Origin: Maylandia zebra
Taxonomy: Eukaryota; Chordata; Actinopteri; Cichliformes; Cichlidae
DNA length: 64,000 nucleotides
NCBI RefSeq assembly: GCF_041146795.1
Contig: NC_135176.1
Coordinates: 20,061,286 to 20,125,285, forward strand
Direction: 5' to 3'
A program made the position numbers and the translations under genes. Within the stretch, counting starts at the first letter, position 1. Each line of letters begins with the position of its first letter. The notes under the pieces were generated by a model. The model was not told the DNA's origin. It worked only from the letters and a program-made list of their open reading frames with translations, and made no database searches. This document shows, piece after piece, positions 24,883 through 38,081 of the stretch.

Positions 24883-27800
24883 TTTATTTTGTTATTTTCC
24901 TTACACTTCATCAAAGTATTAGTAAGAACAGTCACAGCATTCAGAGTGGATGGTTCATTTTATTTGACATTCAGTTTTTGTAAAATAAACAAGGCAATGC
25001 CAGGCATAAAGTCCAAAAACCAACATGAAGCATTTTAACAGAAAAGAAATGGCACTGAGAGCCACATTAAACAGAGCAGGTCCTAAAGCTGTTTTTGGAT
25101 AAACTCAATGGACAAAAACAATTCATCTTAAACAAGAATCTGCAGGGCGTGTCGGGGAGAGCAGCCCCACAAGTACAATTCATCTCTACGCATCTGTCAG
25201 TCAGAGGCAACAGTATCGAAGAGCAGATTTAAGAACGCATTCGGAAAATACAGTAAAACGTCTTAACAGAGCTCTCACTCCGTGGCAGCTATAGATTCCA
25301 TTTCTGTATTTGCTCACACTCAAAAAATTATGATTTTTACAAAGAATCGTGAAAAGTGGAAACAGTGAAACATCTGGATATCAGATGCAAGGCTAACTTT
25401 GCTGTCACACTGGTCAAAAATGGTTTTCTGTCTCTGGGTTTTTAGTCACATTCAGTAAAGATCATCAAATATGAAAGTCTAACAGCAGTACTAGTTAAGT
25501 AGACAAAATACATCCTGAAATTATGATTGCAGAGCAAGCCAATTAGGAGCAACTAAAAAAAATAAAGATTAAAAAAAAAAAAAAAAAGAAAAAAAAAAAA
25601 AAAAAGATATTCAGGTTAACTTATTGTACTTGTATGTATGTGTGACTTTACAATCTGAAAAGGCATTATGGCCCCTTAGAGGAGCTTAACTGTAAAATGA
25701 ATCCTGCTCAGTGTAAGGAGCACCAGTGATGGCTAAGACATTTGTTGGCACATTACCACAGTCACTGATGCGTATTTTAAGTCAATTCAGAAAAAAATGT
25801 AGAAAGAAAAACACAAATCACAGGATGCAAATAATGCATTAAAGATTGCATTTTTTTTAAAGCTTCACTGTCTGCATGTACTTTATATTAATCAGATGAA
25901 TATTGAGCACAATTATTAGCTTATTATGTGCTAATAATTTGATGTCAAACTGTCCCAGACAGTATGAAAAAATGAAGCCACAGTTCGTAGCCTGAAGAGA
26001 GAAACTGCAACTTCTCCAACGTGGTGTAATAACCGAGCAAATACTTGAGGAATCAACAGCTGACAAGCATCTCGTATTCATTATTTAATACTGAAATGCA
26101 AAATTCACATACAGCTGCCACTGACTGTTATCGCCCTCGTGGGGCGTCACGTCACATTTCATCTTACAGGTGATCTCAATGCAGGACGCAGTGGAAATGC
26201 GTCATGGCGAAAACCAAGTGCGTTTTAAACAGCTCAATTCATTATAACCGTTTCAAGTGCTGTATTTAAGTAAAAAAAAAAAAAAATCAACGTTGAAGGA
26301 ATGGTGTTGGTAATAAAATAAGTTGTGTACAGAAAAGTCCTTAGGTTCACCTTTCAGAAGAACATGTGCAAAATACATCAAACTCTACATTTCATCTCTT
26401 TAAAAAAAATAAACACAAAAAGTCAAAACAGCGTTGGTCAGGTTTGATCCTACACTGATCGTGTATTCATTCTCAACCCTGCAGCCCACGCTTCCTAATG
26501 TCAAGAATATGGTCATTCATACTAATAAGACCTTTAATAATAGTGCTAGTAAGTAATACTGCTGAGCGCTAATTAATGCGTCTCCTGTCCGTCTGCACCA
26601 TGCTGATCCCACTCCTAACAGTAGAGGGCACCAGAGTGATCACACCAGCTTAAAAGATGCATCATATAGACTGGAGAAGCAGCAACACTGGCTGGTCTCA
26701 AAGATCAGAGGGCTTGATTTCCCAGCAGCTTCTTATCCAAAAAATTCTCTTTGCTCTCAGGCACGTGAAGAAACAAAGAAAGGAAACTTTGGAGAAACCA
26801 AGCCCTCGTCTTACATATATATATATATATATATACGTATATATATATATATTTATCTATCAACACTCCTCTGGTTTAATATAGATTCCGTACAGAGCAA
26901 CATTTATGTACATTACACACAAACAGATTGGGCCGTTTCCTCATACACAGACATCAGAGGGTATTTGGTTGCCGACATCCACAGAACAGCTTTGGAGCAT
27001 TGCTAGTAAAAAATGACATTAGTGCAAATATAACCCCAAAAGAAAAAAAAAGGTAGAAAAAAAACAAAAAACATTGGTAGCAAGGTTATAGCACATTGGG
27101 GACGAACAAATTCTGTGGTCAGAGCGGCAGCAAGGTCTACATATAAGCGTGCATCAGGACTTGCCATCCTCAAGTTTTCAGTCTTTCACACTCATTTCAA
27201 AGCATATTTCTTCCTCGCCATGCTTCATCTGCTAAATGCAGTAGCCAAAAGAAAGTGTGTTTTTGTGAAAAAGAAAAAAAAAAAAAAAAAAGAAGAAGAA
27301 GCTATGGCTCAATTTGCTGGTATCAACAATTTATGGAGTAAACTGACTGACGAGCAGGAAAACCCTAATGTCTTGGAAAATACAGGGTCTCTAATGTAAC
27401 TGGATGAAAGGAGCTGATTGGCTCCTGCCATCAGCGATCAACAATGTGAATGCTTGGTTGATCTGTTAGTGAGCTAAGCTTGCAACGGTAAGCGCGAGTG
27501 AGAACCATAAAATAGAGCTAATGAGGGCAAAATCCGAGCTCCTTATCAACTCTGTGGACTAATTTATACCTCGTCTCTCCATCTTCCCCTTAGTCCATTT
27601 GCAGCGTGTGGTATCCAATAAAGCAGTAATGTAAAAATGACCTTAAAAATAAAGTTGCTTTAACAGTAATACAAAAGTTTGGCGATGAGGAATAGAACTG
27701 TTTTTTTGCTGGGACCAGCCAAACAAGTCTGAATCAGATATTGAAGTAGTATAAAAGCAAAAGCTTGACACATGTAAGTTATTCAATGTGAACCAAAAGT

Positions 27801-28638
27801 TCACACTGCACCCCTCAGCTAGACCATACCATGTGTCCTCTGCTTAGCACCAGGCTTTAGGTCATGCGGCGACCTCAATAAACAACATTCAGTCTGCTAA
27901 CGCTCAGTATTCACTAAATCACAACACTACTGACACCCAGCAGTGAAAAACAAAAAATGTGGAGAATTTCTAGACGTTATGAAATGTTAAGACTTTGTCA
28001 CGGTATAAAATGCAACCATCAGTAATCGATAGTCTGATCAATTGTTCGATAAATCGTGGCACCCAAACACTATGAAATGTACAGCAGTGAAAGTTCAAGC
28101 TGTACAAACAAAGGCAGGAGCAACCATTGCCCTAAATGTCGGGCATCAAAAGGTAAGGGGTAAAAGCATGATTGTAGGGAGGGGGGGGAAGAAAAAGGCC
28201 GGGATGGAAATCTGATTTTCACATTTTCTGGGCATGGTGTAAAACTCCCAATTCATTTTGAGATGAGATTACTGCATCCTGTTTTTTGTATTAAATTTGA
28301 ATCCCTGTGAAAGAACATGTGGAAAACAACTGCACCTGTGATGAAATCACTGCTGGCATGGGTTACACCTATCATGGGAAACCTTTCATTGCTCCAAGTA
28401 CTAACATTTTATAAAGCTGCAATCATTGTCTTCTCTTTTTTTTTTTTTAAATACCGAGTGATGAATTTCTGTTTAGAGATTGTTTAAGATCTTTTGAAAC
28501 ATAATATGGATATGAAGGAGTTGGACATGATGGGAGAGCCAACAGCAAACAGTTGGACAAGTACAATAGGGGATTATTTAGATTGTGTGATTATATATGC
28601 ATGCATGCATGTATGTTGTGTGTGTGTTAAAATGGAGC
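24883..28638 (-). other. rnf145: Probable RNF145 3' UTR
   Basis: The 3.7 kb after the RNF145 stop codon lacks any recognisable exon. On the minus strand an AATAAA signal lies at 24888-24883, and others are possible closer in. It contains A-rich tracts (25567-25604, 27271-27290) and a TA microsatellite (26814-26851). The extent is a guess. Confidence 0.35.
26814..26851. repeat. (TA)n microsatellite
   Basis: TA dinucleotides with one CG interruption, inside the presumed RNF145 3' UTR. Confidence 0.85.
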
Positions 28639-29352
28639 TCAGGGGTTGAATGGAGGAGGGGGTGGAGGACGAGGAGGAGGTTCCACTGAATGGGGAGTTG
28701 GTGGGTTAGATTGTGATGATGGACCAGTAGAGTTTTCCTTGCTGTCCACAAGGGAGACTGATTTTAGCTGAGGGAGGGATTCGGGTTCAGCAGGGTTCGC
28801 CTCTGCTTGGGTCAGTACCTGTGACGTTGGTTGGTGAAAGGTGGAGACAGAATGGCAGTGAGATGCAGGAGCGTCAGGTGTGTCTGATGTGCAAGAGGTA
28901 GAGAAAGAAGATGCAGAAGGGTGATCTGCAGGGGACTGGTGCGGCACAGAATCAGTTGCAAGAGGAGAAGAAGAACAAGAGGAAGATGATAATGGAGGGT
29001 TGACGATGTGCAGGGGAGCAGACTGCATGCCAGTGGGGGAGGTGGAAGAGGAGGCTTCCCCAGCTGATGTGGTAGTTTCATTATCTCCCTCCTGCTCTAC
29101 TGACGCTTCCTCTTTCCTATCCTCCGGTAGAGTGCTGTGGTCCTCCTCCTGCTTGTTGCCTGGGGCTTCTTCCTGTCCTGCAGGGTTCTGATTGGCTGCA
29201 GGTGTCTCTTGGGTAGCTCCGCCATTAGTTGGTGATTGGCTCTTGAGTTGTGAATGACAGAGAGGGCACGTTTCCTGGACATACAGCCATTTCTTCAGAC
29301 AGCCAGCGTGGAAGAAATGACTGCACGGAGTGATCACAGCACTGGTCATGTC
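28639..29352 (-). CDS. rnf145: RNF145 terminal coding exon (RING second half and low-complexity tail)
   Basis: It begins DMTSAVITPCSHFFHAGC right after the exon carrying CAIC, completing the RING-H2. The next 200 residues are Ser, Pro, Glu and Thr rich and end PPPRPPPPPPFNP before the stop. The acceptor is GTTCCAG|GACATG. Human has a shorter tail here. Confidence 0.95.
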   Translation of the reverse strand, partial: DMTSAVITPCSHFFHAGCLKKWLYVQETCPLCHSQLKSQSPTNGGATQETPAANQNPAGQEEAPGNKQEEDHSTLPEDRKEEASVEQEGDNETTTSAGEASSSTSPTGMQSAPLHIVNPPLSSSSCSSSPLATDSVPHQSPADHPSASSFSTSCTSDTPDAPASHCHSVSTFHQPTSQVLTQAEANPAEPESLPQLKSVSLVDSKENSTGPSSQSNPPTPHSVEPPPRPPPPPPFNP

Positions 29353-32300
29353 CTGGAACAAATCAAATTTCACATTAGCCTACCTTTTAAAGCCCCAGAT
29401 TAACTCTCTCATGCATCCTCTTTAGATAAACATAAAAACAGTTCATACCTGGAAGCAGATAGCACAGATGTCGTTATACTGCTGCAGCTGTGTATTGCTA
29501 GCTGTGGGGAGGCTTTTTATCTTGTTTACAGCATCTCTCCTGAGCAGGAAGCTCTGCCAGCCCAGCTGGGCTCTGAGCCAGACGTTATAGTACGAGTGGA
29601 CCAAGATGATGGTGCTTCCCATCACACTCCACTCGCCAAATACAGTCTCTGATACACCATAGCACACCACGCACACCGCAACCTGGCGAGGGAACAAATC
29701 ACTGACAGTGAGGCAGAGACCGTGCTGATGCATTAGATGACAGTGTCTGTTTACAGTCAGAAGGCAGAACTTAGCAAAGAGTTGGTGTATGTGTGTGTGA
29801 CATACCAGAAACTCCAGCAATCTGTAGGTCCCATTTACACAATATATGACTTCATCCATGTTCTCCACTGGAGCTTTACGAAACTCCTCCACCATGAAGA
29901 GAACATAGATCAAAAGAGTGCCAAGGACCTGGTGGTACAGTGTTTCAGAGTTATTATGGAATTAAACAAACAAGCAAATATAAATGTTTAATTAGTATTA
30001 GGCTCAACTGTTTGGGTAGAGCAAGTTTAAACTATTTGATTTAATGTTTTTGCACACTGCGATGCGGTTGTGTGTTACCTGGAGAGAGGTGAGGATTGAG
30101 GAGGAGATGATGATGAGAAGCCAGAAGTCCATGTGGAAGAACTGGCAGATCATATAAGCCATGTACGCTGGAAAGATCAGCAGGAAGAGACAGAGAGAAA
30201 CTGCACGGAAGTGCTTCCACAAACTCCTACGGGACAGGCAGCAAAACAAGCATATGAGAAAGCAGCCAGGTTGATAGCAGGCTTTGTATACACACATTGA
30301 GTCAGATTACATTTATTGATGTCAAAAAGACTAACTGCCTGTTTAGGTAGGAATGAAGAAAGAAGGACTGTACACTGTAGTGTTACTTAATTTATGATGT
30401 TAGCATGAGTTGTACTGATGACCATAGATAATGAATACTGTGATAATTAACTAACTGCCCATAGTTATTAATAGTTGTTTATGATCAGTACAAAATAAAA
30501 CAAACAGTGGGACACAGAGTTTTCTTAAAAATAAACACATAAAAAAAGTCTTTGGTATATTCTCTTACTTGTCTCTAGATGCTCCCAGGGCTAGGACTAT
30601 AGGATCTGCTATCTCCAGCATGGACTGCAGGATGGAAGCAACAACAATAAAGAGGATGATAGAGAGGAGGAAGGCTCTGTGGATGACCTGCAGCTCAATG
30701 AGGCCAGTTTGGACCGCAAGGATTAGCAAGGTGATACCTTCAGTCATCCCCCTGCACAGAGAGGAAACAAATTAGAGTTAACACACCACACAATTATATG
30801 CCTTGGCTTTGCACTCAAGTTGGAGATCATATACACGTTTATCCAGACTTGACTTTTGGGTATACAATGTCAATTATTTTATCCTATTAGACAGTTGTGT
30901 GAAATGCAGACATCCTTAAAGAATAGTTCCAGATATATGTGTTTCCACACGAATGGGATAAACAGTCAGAAAACATATTGCCTTCAGTCATGATGGTTAC
31001 TGGGACAGAGAGGCTAAAACAGACTAAACTAATTAAAAGAAACATACCAGAAGACATCAAGAAAATAAAAACCTTGCTGACCTGTGCATGGTGTTGTCAT
31101 TCATAAAGGCTCTGTAGCCCTGCAGGTAGAACTTGCACAGTGTGAGAACGCCCAGCGCAATGAAAGAAACTGTGAAAACCAGACCCAGCAGAGAGTACGG
31201 TGTACTACAGCATTCTGCGATACTGGAGAAAGGAGGAGCAAATTACTTAGAGAACATGACAAAAAAAACAACAACTTTCTAAACAATTTTAAATATTTAG
31301 ATCGCGTCCTTAAAGTTCTGATGAGTATCTCAGTCGTCTGCTTTAACTTAATTCTGTCCACCAGTGCAAAACATGGGTTATTTAGCACTGTGACAAATGG
31401 ATCCAACACATCTTTTAGAATTTCCTCTTGACACATTTCTGCAAAATTATCTCAAAATCTAAAAACTTGCTTTACTCAAACTCTGCAGACTGACTTGCTT
31501 TGCAATCTAATGTCTCTGTAATTTATATGATGCTATATAATTTATATACTTTTATATAATTAGATTTTCTAAATAAATTCCAGTACATCAAAACTAGATT
31601 TATGTTTTGTACACACTACCTGCCCCTTCAACGATACAAGGCAATAAATAGATAAACACACCTTCTAAAGGGTCAGTGACGTAAAATGTAAAGTGTCTTG
31701 CAGCCTGATTTATAGTCTTACCTTGTAAGAAAAAGGAAAAGCAGCCTCTCTCTGGAAGTAGGCTGGTCTCTTGTGCTGAAGTAGGAGTATATCTGCAGAG
31801 CAAACAGCACGAGCCAAAAACACATGAAGAGAACTGGAAGGACCAGCTGGTTCCACAGTGACATTCCCAAAGCAAGAAGCCCGTACACTTCTACCACCTG
31901 CAGGACAGAAAAAGACCGAAATAAAGAATACCTTTGATACCATCTACAGAAAAATATCTCAGAACTGAAATCCTGTCACAGAAACTGAAAAGCTTGCAAC
32001 ATCAGCCCACAATAAATACCTGAGCCAGCTCTCTGTAGGCAGTCTTGGCCAGGTTATATGGTACCAGCAAGTTAGACGCCAGGAAGTAAATGACCTCCAG
32101 GCCCGTGAAGATCATTGAGAACTTATTGATGAAGACGATGGTCTCGAGTGGGACCAGACACAGTCTAGCCACTAGAGGGAGGAGGTGAGCAGAGAACAGC
32201 CAAATCCTCTTGGTTTGCATCACACAGGAACAAAGTGTACAAACCACCAGCTGACCTGAAAGAAGACACACATACACACATATATAAAACAAAGAGTTGA

Positions 32301-35300
32301 ATAAATGACTAAAGACACTATTATCACTCTGATTTTAAAATGTTTTTTGTGATGTGGTATTTATCATTTTCGTGTAACTGACAATTAAAAGAAAATTTAT
32401 CAGAATATTTATAGCTCTCCTAGAGTGGTGAAAATGTGTCAAACACCAAAAAGGAACAAACATTTAAAAGAGAAGAGAAGCAGCTTTAATCTCACATTGC
32501 TCCTTACAGTAGCATATTTTTGTCACTGTACTCATCTTATTTTCGCTTTCTCAGGCTTTCACTACGCAGTAAAAGCAGCACTCTGCGGTCTATTTATAGC
32601 ACAGGAGACTCCATCTATACTCTCTAGTAAGTTTAAACTAGGTCCTAAAAACACAGACTCTACAGCATTTTCTATTTAGAAAATGATACATTTTTACATA
32701 ATTAAGCATAGCAGCAACAGACATAATGAAAAATTACAGGAGGTTGTTCTTTTTGCTTTCCCACCCAGAGGAAGACTGAAGCACATACGTATGTGAGCAC
32801 TTCTTAATTCTGGAATTGGTACAAATTAGGTTCCTTCATAATCCCATTAATGTGGATGCTGTAGCATTGGGTATTTATATAATTAATGAAAGTGCTCACA
32901 TGGACATGAGAGCAATGCTAAATATGTACATATGTGCAGCCAAGTATTCTATTTCCACTTTTTTTGTTAAAAAGACAAAAACAAGGTGTGCTTATTCCTG
33001 TTACACAAACATTTCTTAAGGAAAAGACTCAAGTGTCTGCTTTTCTTTTGCCAGTACCTGTATGCATCTTCTTAGCAACTTTGCACAGTCTACTATAGTC
33101 CATGAATGTTTACTGACCCAGGTTACACAAATTCAATGAATAATCTCAACTTACTGCCCCATGCAGGGTCCAAAAACACAATCCCAAAATGAAGACTGTT
33201 TTCTTTTGGATGAAATTCACACAGACCCATGGCAAAAGATGCATCCTACTCATCATATGCTCTGAATACTATGCCCATTCAGTTTAGCCATTTGGTTAGA
33301 GCATATGAATTCTGAGCTTTAGTCCTACTGGTTGTACTGCAGTGCTACGAGGTGCCAATTTATAAAATTAATGTTCCTATACTTTGTACAGCAGTATGTG
33401 CAGCCATTAAAAAGAAGGAAACAGTTCAAATTTAAATAAATAAATAAATAAATATCTTTCTGCTGCCCAAGTGGGTCTACGGGTCTGCATCTACTAGTGG
33501 TGCAACGGATCGCGGTTGATCCGTAATCCGAACTGATCCCACTCCACGGTTTGGCACGCACGTGATCCGAAGATTCGAAAAAGAAGAAAAAGTATGTGTA
33601 TGGTGCGCGTGGTGGGTCTGTCAAGCGATAGTTATGGCCAGCGCTAGCGGTCCAAGTGGAGGAGCAGAGGAGTTTGCTGCCCAGTCCGACCGGGCTAAAG
33701 CTATTACAAAAGCTATTGGGGTGTTTAGCTGCAGACGGGAGGCCGTATTCCGTTGTGCAAAACAAGGGGTTTAAACTATGATGAACGTGCTTGAGCCACG
33801 CTATGATATCCTGTTCGCGTCCACTTAAGTGGCAAGATCATTCCAAGCATGTATGAGCAGGAAAAGATTTAAGTTATGGCTGAACTGTCCCAGGCATCTT
33901 CTGTTGCCCTAACTACTACAAATGGGTGGACCTCCAGGGCAACGGAAAGCTACGTGACCATAACAGCTCATTATATCACAGCAGAGTGCGATATAATGAG
34001 CGATATGTATTATTGTAGGGTCTACCTTACAATATAAAGCGCCTTGAGACGACTGTTGTTGTGATTTGGCTCTTTATAAATAAAATTGAATTGAATTGAG
34101 TGGTAGATACAAAGACTGTACTGCCCTGGAATGAGTCTTGAGTTGAATATTTTCAACAGGCAAAAAAATACTTCAATAAGTAAATGTTACATTTTTGTCT
34201 TTTTTGCTGATCTGAAAATTGCTCTGATCCATGACTTAAAACCGCGAGATTTTTGATCCGTTGCACCACTAGTATCTATGTGCAATACATTGGTACCTCA
34301 TCAGTCACATTCTTCAATAATATGAATGTTGAACAATTATACCTATGAGTATTATACCTATGAGTGCAGTGGTGAATCTGTTCATGGAGAGAGGTTCCAG
34401 GTAGACAGGGCCTTCATAACCCGAATCCAGTTCACTGCGAACATAATCCCTGACAGAGAAAAACGAAAACAATCAATACAGAGGAAATTCTCACAATGTC
34501 CAGTCCTTCACATGAATTAACAAGAGGAAAACTGTCATACATACACACATCAGTATTTAAAAGAGGAGTAGTGGCATCTTGTTAGCTATTCTGGTAGATT
34601 TAAGTTTCTGTGAATGTTTACCTTGACACTTGGTGACCAGCAAACAGCAGCAGGGCCGTAAGAACATACAGGTAAAGTTTAACCAGGTGCTGACGAGGCA
34701 GAGTCAGAAGCACCAAGCTCAAGATGTAACCTGTGAAGTAGCCATAAATATAAAAGAAATACAAGAAAGTCATGCATTCTGAAAGGCATCCGTCTTCCTG
34801 TTTGCAGACCAGAGTGCGTTTTAAAACACATAAATAAAGCGTATGACAGATGTTTATGACATAGTTTGGGGGGGGGGGGGTATTTTTGACAAACTGCAGA
34901 AAGCCTTACCATACAATAGCCTACTACCTAAAACTGTGTCTAAAAGCACTTCAGTGCAAAGACATATTTATTTTTACTGCCCTGTTCTCCCTTCTTTCCA
35001 CCCACAGTGCTCATCAGCACATGCCAAGCCTATTGGCTCATTAACCAACTGCAGCCAAGTTTGAGAGCTCACACAGCCAAAACACAAAGAAAACTCAACA
35101 ATAGCTTTATTTCAGCTAGGTTAAATTACAAAAATAGAACGAGGCCTAGCTATTTCATTTATGTTACTTTCAGTGTTTCTGTGTCACTGTAAATGTATCT
35201 GGCTAACCACTTGTGCTGCAAAGACATTTTGTAATGCCTTCAAAACTGAATTCAGAACTTTGTGTTTGAGTACTGGTTTTCTGAGTTTCTAGTGTGTCTT

Positions 35301-36113
35301 AAAAGCAGATATGGTAAATGGCCTGTATTTGTATAGCGCTTTACTAGTCCCTAAGGACCCCAAAGCGCTTTACACATCCAGTCATCCACTCATTCACACA
35401 CTGGTGATGGCAAGCTACATTGTAGCCACAGCCACCCTGGGGCGCACTGACAGAGGCGAGACACTGGCGCCACCGGGCCCTCTGACCACCACCAGCAGGC
35501 AACGGGTGAAGTGTCTTGCCCAAGGACACAACGACCGAGACTGTCCGACCCGGGGCTCAAACTGGCAACCTTCCGATTACAAGGCAAACTCCCAACTCTT
35601 GAGCCACGATCGCCACACTGTCAAATAATCCCTCTCAATCACTACAGAGCTGAGCCTCGTGACTTACTGACTAATACCAAACGTGAGTCGACACTTCTGA
35701 ATGGAAAAAGAAATCACGCACTTTCAACCAACAGAGGTAAAACAGTAATGCATGGCATATAATACTGTTTCAGTGCAGGTCATGGTAACCTGACTACAGG
35801 GAAGTACACATGATGTTTTCAAATGAGGAACTCTTTAATGTGGTACAGACATTGCAAAGCATTTAAACAAAGTGTCTCAGTTACACCAAACATTTTCTTA
35901 AGTTTTAATACAGGAAAGGTGGCACTGACCTACGTAGTGCAGGTAGAGGGCCAGATACTTGTACTGAAAAAGGGGGTTATTGGAAAGGCTGGAGCGCTGG
36001 ATCTTCTGGAAGAAGGAGCTGACATCCCAGCGGTAGAGGACATCCAACAGCATGATGCTGGGAACACGCAGACCCACATTGAGCACAGCCTCTACGCGGT
36101 CCTTCACTGCCAT
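28639..36113 (-). CDS. rnf145: RNF145 (RING finger protein 145), E3 ubiquitin ligase of the ER membrane
   Basis: RNF145 is a polytopic ER E3 ligase of the TRC8 type, known in mammals for sterol-dependent, Insig-assisted control of HMG-CoA reductase and for regulating SCAP and cholesterol output. Coding exons on the minus strand are 36113-35930, 34730-34622, 34449-34358, 32255-32020, 31897-31722, 31222-31082, 30751-30569, 30226-30079, 29928-29806, 29682-29449 and 29352-28639. All use GT-AG, join in phase, and give 779 residues (human 663). Residues 1-510 are multi-span membrane sequence, very like human. The RING-H2 ligands are all present: Cys537, Cys540, Cys552, His554, His557, Cys560, Cys571, Cys574. 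The Insig-contact motif YLYF of mammals reads YLYV at 81-84. The C-terminal tail after residue 575 is a long Ser/Pro/Glu-rich, poorly conserved stretch ending in a proline run. Confidence 0.97.
33495..34271. mobile_element. hAT-type non-autonomous element in RNF145 intron
   Basis: Termini TAGTGGTGCAACGGATC and GATCCGTTGCACCACTA are inverted repeats. They are flanked by near-matching 8-bp duplications GCATCTAC (33487-33494) and GTATCTAT (34272-34279). It holds a short frame at 33633-33774 that may be a transposase remnant. The LINE-like tail at 34005-34099 is a later insertion. Confidence 0.75.
34005..34099 (+). mobile_element. LINE 3' tail nested in the hAT element
   Basis: ATATAAAGCGCCTTGAGACG followed by TTATAAATAAAATTGAATTG is a familiar teleost non-LTR 3' end with a (TTGAA)n tail. 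Confidence 0.6.
35311..35615 (-). mobile_element. tRNA-derived SINE, copy 1 (RNF145 intron 2)
   Basis: A near full-length minus-strand copy. The head has A-box-like TGGCTCAAGAGTTGG, and the body CAGTCTCGGTCGTTGTGTCC. The tail has AAAGCGCTTTGGGGTCCTTA and a final GGCCATTTACC. It gives spurious frames on both strands. Three more copies are in the window. Confidence 0.8.
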
Positions 36114-36181
36114 GGTTTCAGTTTAAGCTCTGATCCGAAGGCAGAACTGACCACTAAGACGTGATGTTAATAGTGGGTGGT
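35930..36181 (-). CDS. rnf145: RNF145 exon 2 with start codon
   Basis: The start ATG is at 36113; translation begins MAVKDRVEAVLNVGLRVPSI as in human. The exon probably begins at 36181 after acceptor GCTACAG, leaving 68 bp of 5' UTR. The donor GTAG|GTCAGT ends it at 35930. Confidence 0.92.
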
Positions 36182-38073
36182 CTGTAGCAAAAGAGAGAAA
36201 ATGCAAATAAAAAAAGGAAGATGGAGTCTTAATATGAAGCAGTTATAGGAGGTGAGAGTAGGAAAACAGAAAGAGAGATGAAAGCCAAAACAAAGGCAAC
36301 AAAATATAAATTCAGTTATTATAAAGGTCAAAGGAAAAGCTGTGAGCTACAGAGGAAGAAAAGACAGAAGAAAAGACGAAAGACTTAAGAGGTCAATCAC
36401 AAAACTGTCTCATTCATTTGTGGTCTAAACGTAAAGGTAAAACTCAACAATTGTTACATTATTACCACAAATTTTTATAATAAGTTAGTAACATGACCGT
36501 AAATCATTTTAAAGTCTCTAAAGGCTAGCATACTGACAGTGTTTTGTTTTTTTCCTGATGCAAACAGGACTTTCAATGAGACTATTGACTGAAGTACAAT
36601 GGGTCCAGAGACAAAGAACTACTTAAAGGAAGTTTTTTGCTACTTTATAAACAAATACAACAGAAACTAGAAAGTCCATTTTGCTATCTTGGTATTTTGC
36701 TTTGGTAGAATCCCAAAACATCTTTGGTAGACATATTTTATTTTTTTCTAAATGAAGGAAACCCCTTTGCCACAACAGCATAACAGAATAACTAAGGTAA
36801 CTAATTCACTAGTCAGAACAGAATATAAGAATTGGCACCATCCACAACACACAAACCTATGCCAAAAAGGGTTACCCACTACTTCCAGTAGTTATCACTT
36901 TACCCTGAAACCTACATATAGCCCCTCATTTTCTAAATCAAAGTACTGCAGAACCACACTGGTTAGTGTCATGTCTTACTTTTTACCTTGCTTGTTTACA
37001 ACTTCCTGTCACAGAGATCAAGATGGTTGCTGCCATATGCCACATCTTTCGGTTAGTGGTTGTGGTGTCATAACAGCTCAGGAACAACAGTTAACTGTTG
37101 ATTTATATCAATAAATTGCAGATTAGTTTAACCCACTACTTCTTTTGCCCATGCCTAAATATGTACTTATTTATTCAAGCACAGTACTAACATTAAGTGC
37201 CATACAGCTGGGAAACATTGACCATTTTCTTACCATCTTAACTAAAGCCAATCGAGTGATGCTGTGTACATAAGAACTCTTTTTTTTTGTCACTGAATGA
37301 TTGATTTATTTTGAACATGACTAAAATAACAACAAAATACACTTTAAACAATAATGAGACAAAGAAAGGGTTGGTACAAACAGACTTAAAGGTAAACTCA
37401 TTTGATCCTACCTCAATATACAATATACATGTATAATTACATACAATTATAAGTCTACAAACAGATATCACGCATAAAAATCCTAATAATGATGAAGCTA
37501 CCAGATAATTTTGACATGATTTTAAGAAGGCTGTTGCAATAATAACCAACAAGAAATTCTCAAAATGCTGCCAACAGTATTTTTATAGGTTCAGGCAGAA
37601 AGCACTACTGTCAGCCACAATTCACTTTGTTTACCGTCATCCACCCATACAGGAATGCCGGAAACTTGATCCTGGGAACAACAGCTAGTCTTGAATAGGT
37701 TATTATTACCAAGATTCCAAAGAAACATTGCACGGTTGACCCAGCTAAAAACAGCTTCACCCACAACTGTAATTTGCATAGTCAAATCTGTGGGTCAATA
37801 ATCAACCTAGACATGTAAATTTGTCCAGTCCTTTCTATTTGCTACCACACAATCACCAACAGCACAGAATCCACCATGGGAAACTGAAAGTACAGCATGT
37901 GGTAACACATTCAGATGTTTTAATGCAGGTGCAACTCAAAAGGTCAAGTCTGACAAATGGCATAAGAGGCATACTTGCAAAATCTGCAGTTCACATTTAA
38001 AAAAAAGCCCACATACTGTTCTGTTGCGCTGACAGAATGGTTACACTTCTCTCTTTGCCAAAATAATTTCTTG
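36182..38073 (-). other. rnf145: RNF145 intron 1, distal part
   Basis: AT-rich, no exon or recognisable repeat. The first intron continues beyond the hAT insertion to 41409. Confidence 0.5.
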
Positions 38074-38081
38074 GTTTACTT

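Noticed and set aside
27115-27399. 94-codon plus-strand frame with a lysine run
   Set aside because: Lies in the presumed RNF145 3' UTR on the opposite strand and crosses an A tract; no homology.
33562-33774. 70-codon frame as an independent gene
   Set aside because: Lies wholly inside a hAT-type element; probably a transposase remnant.
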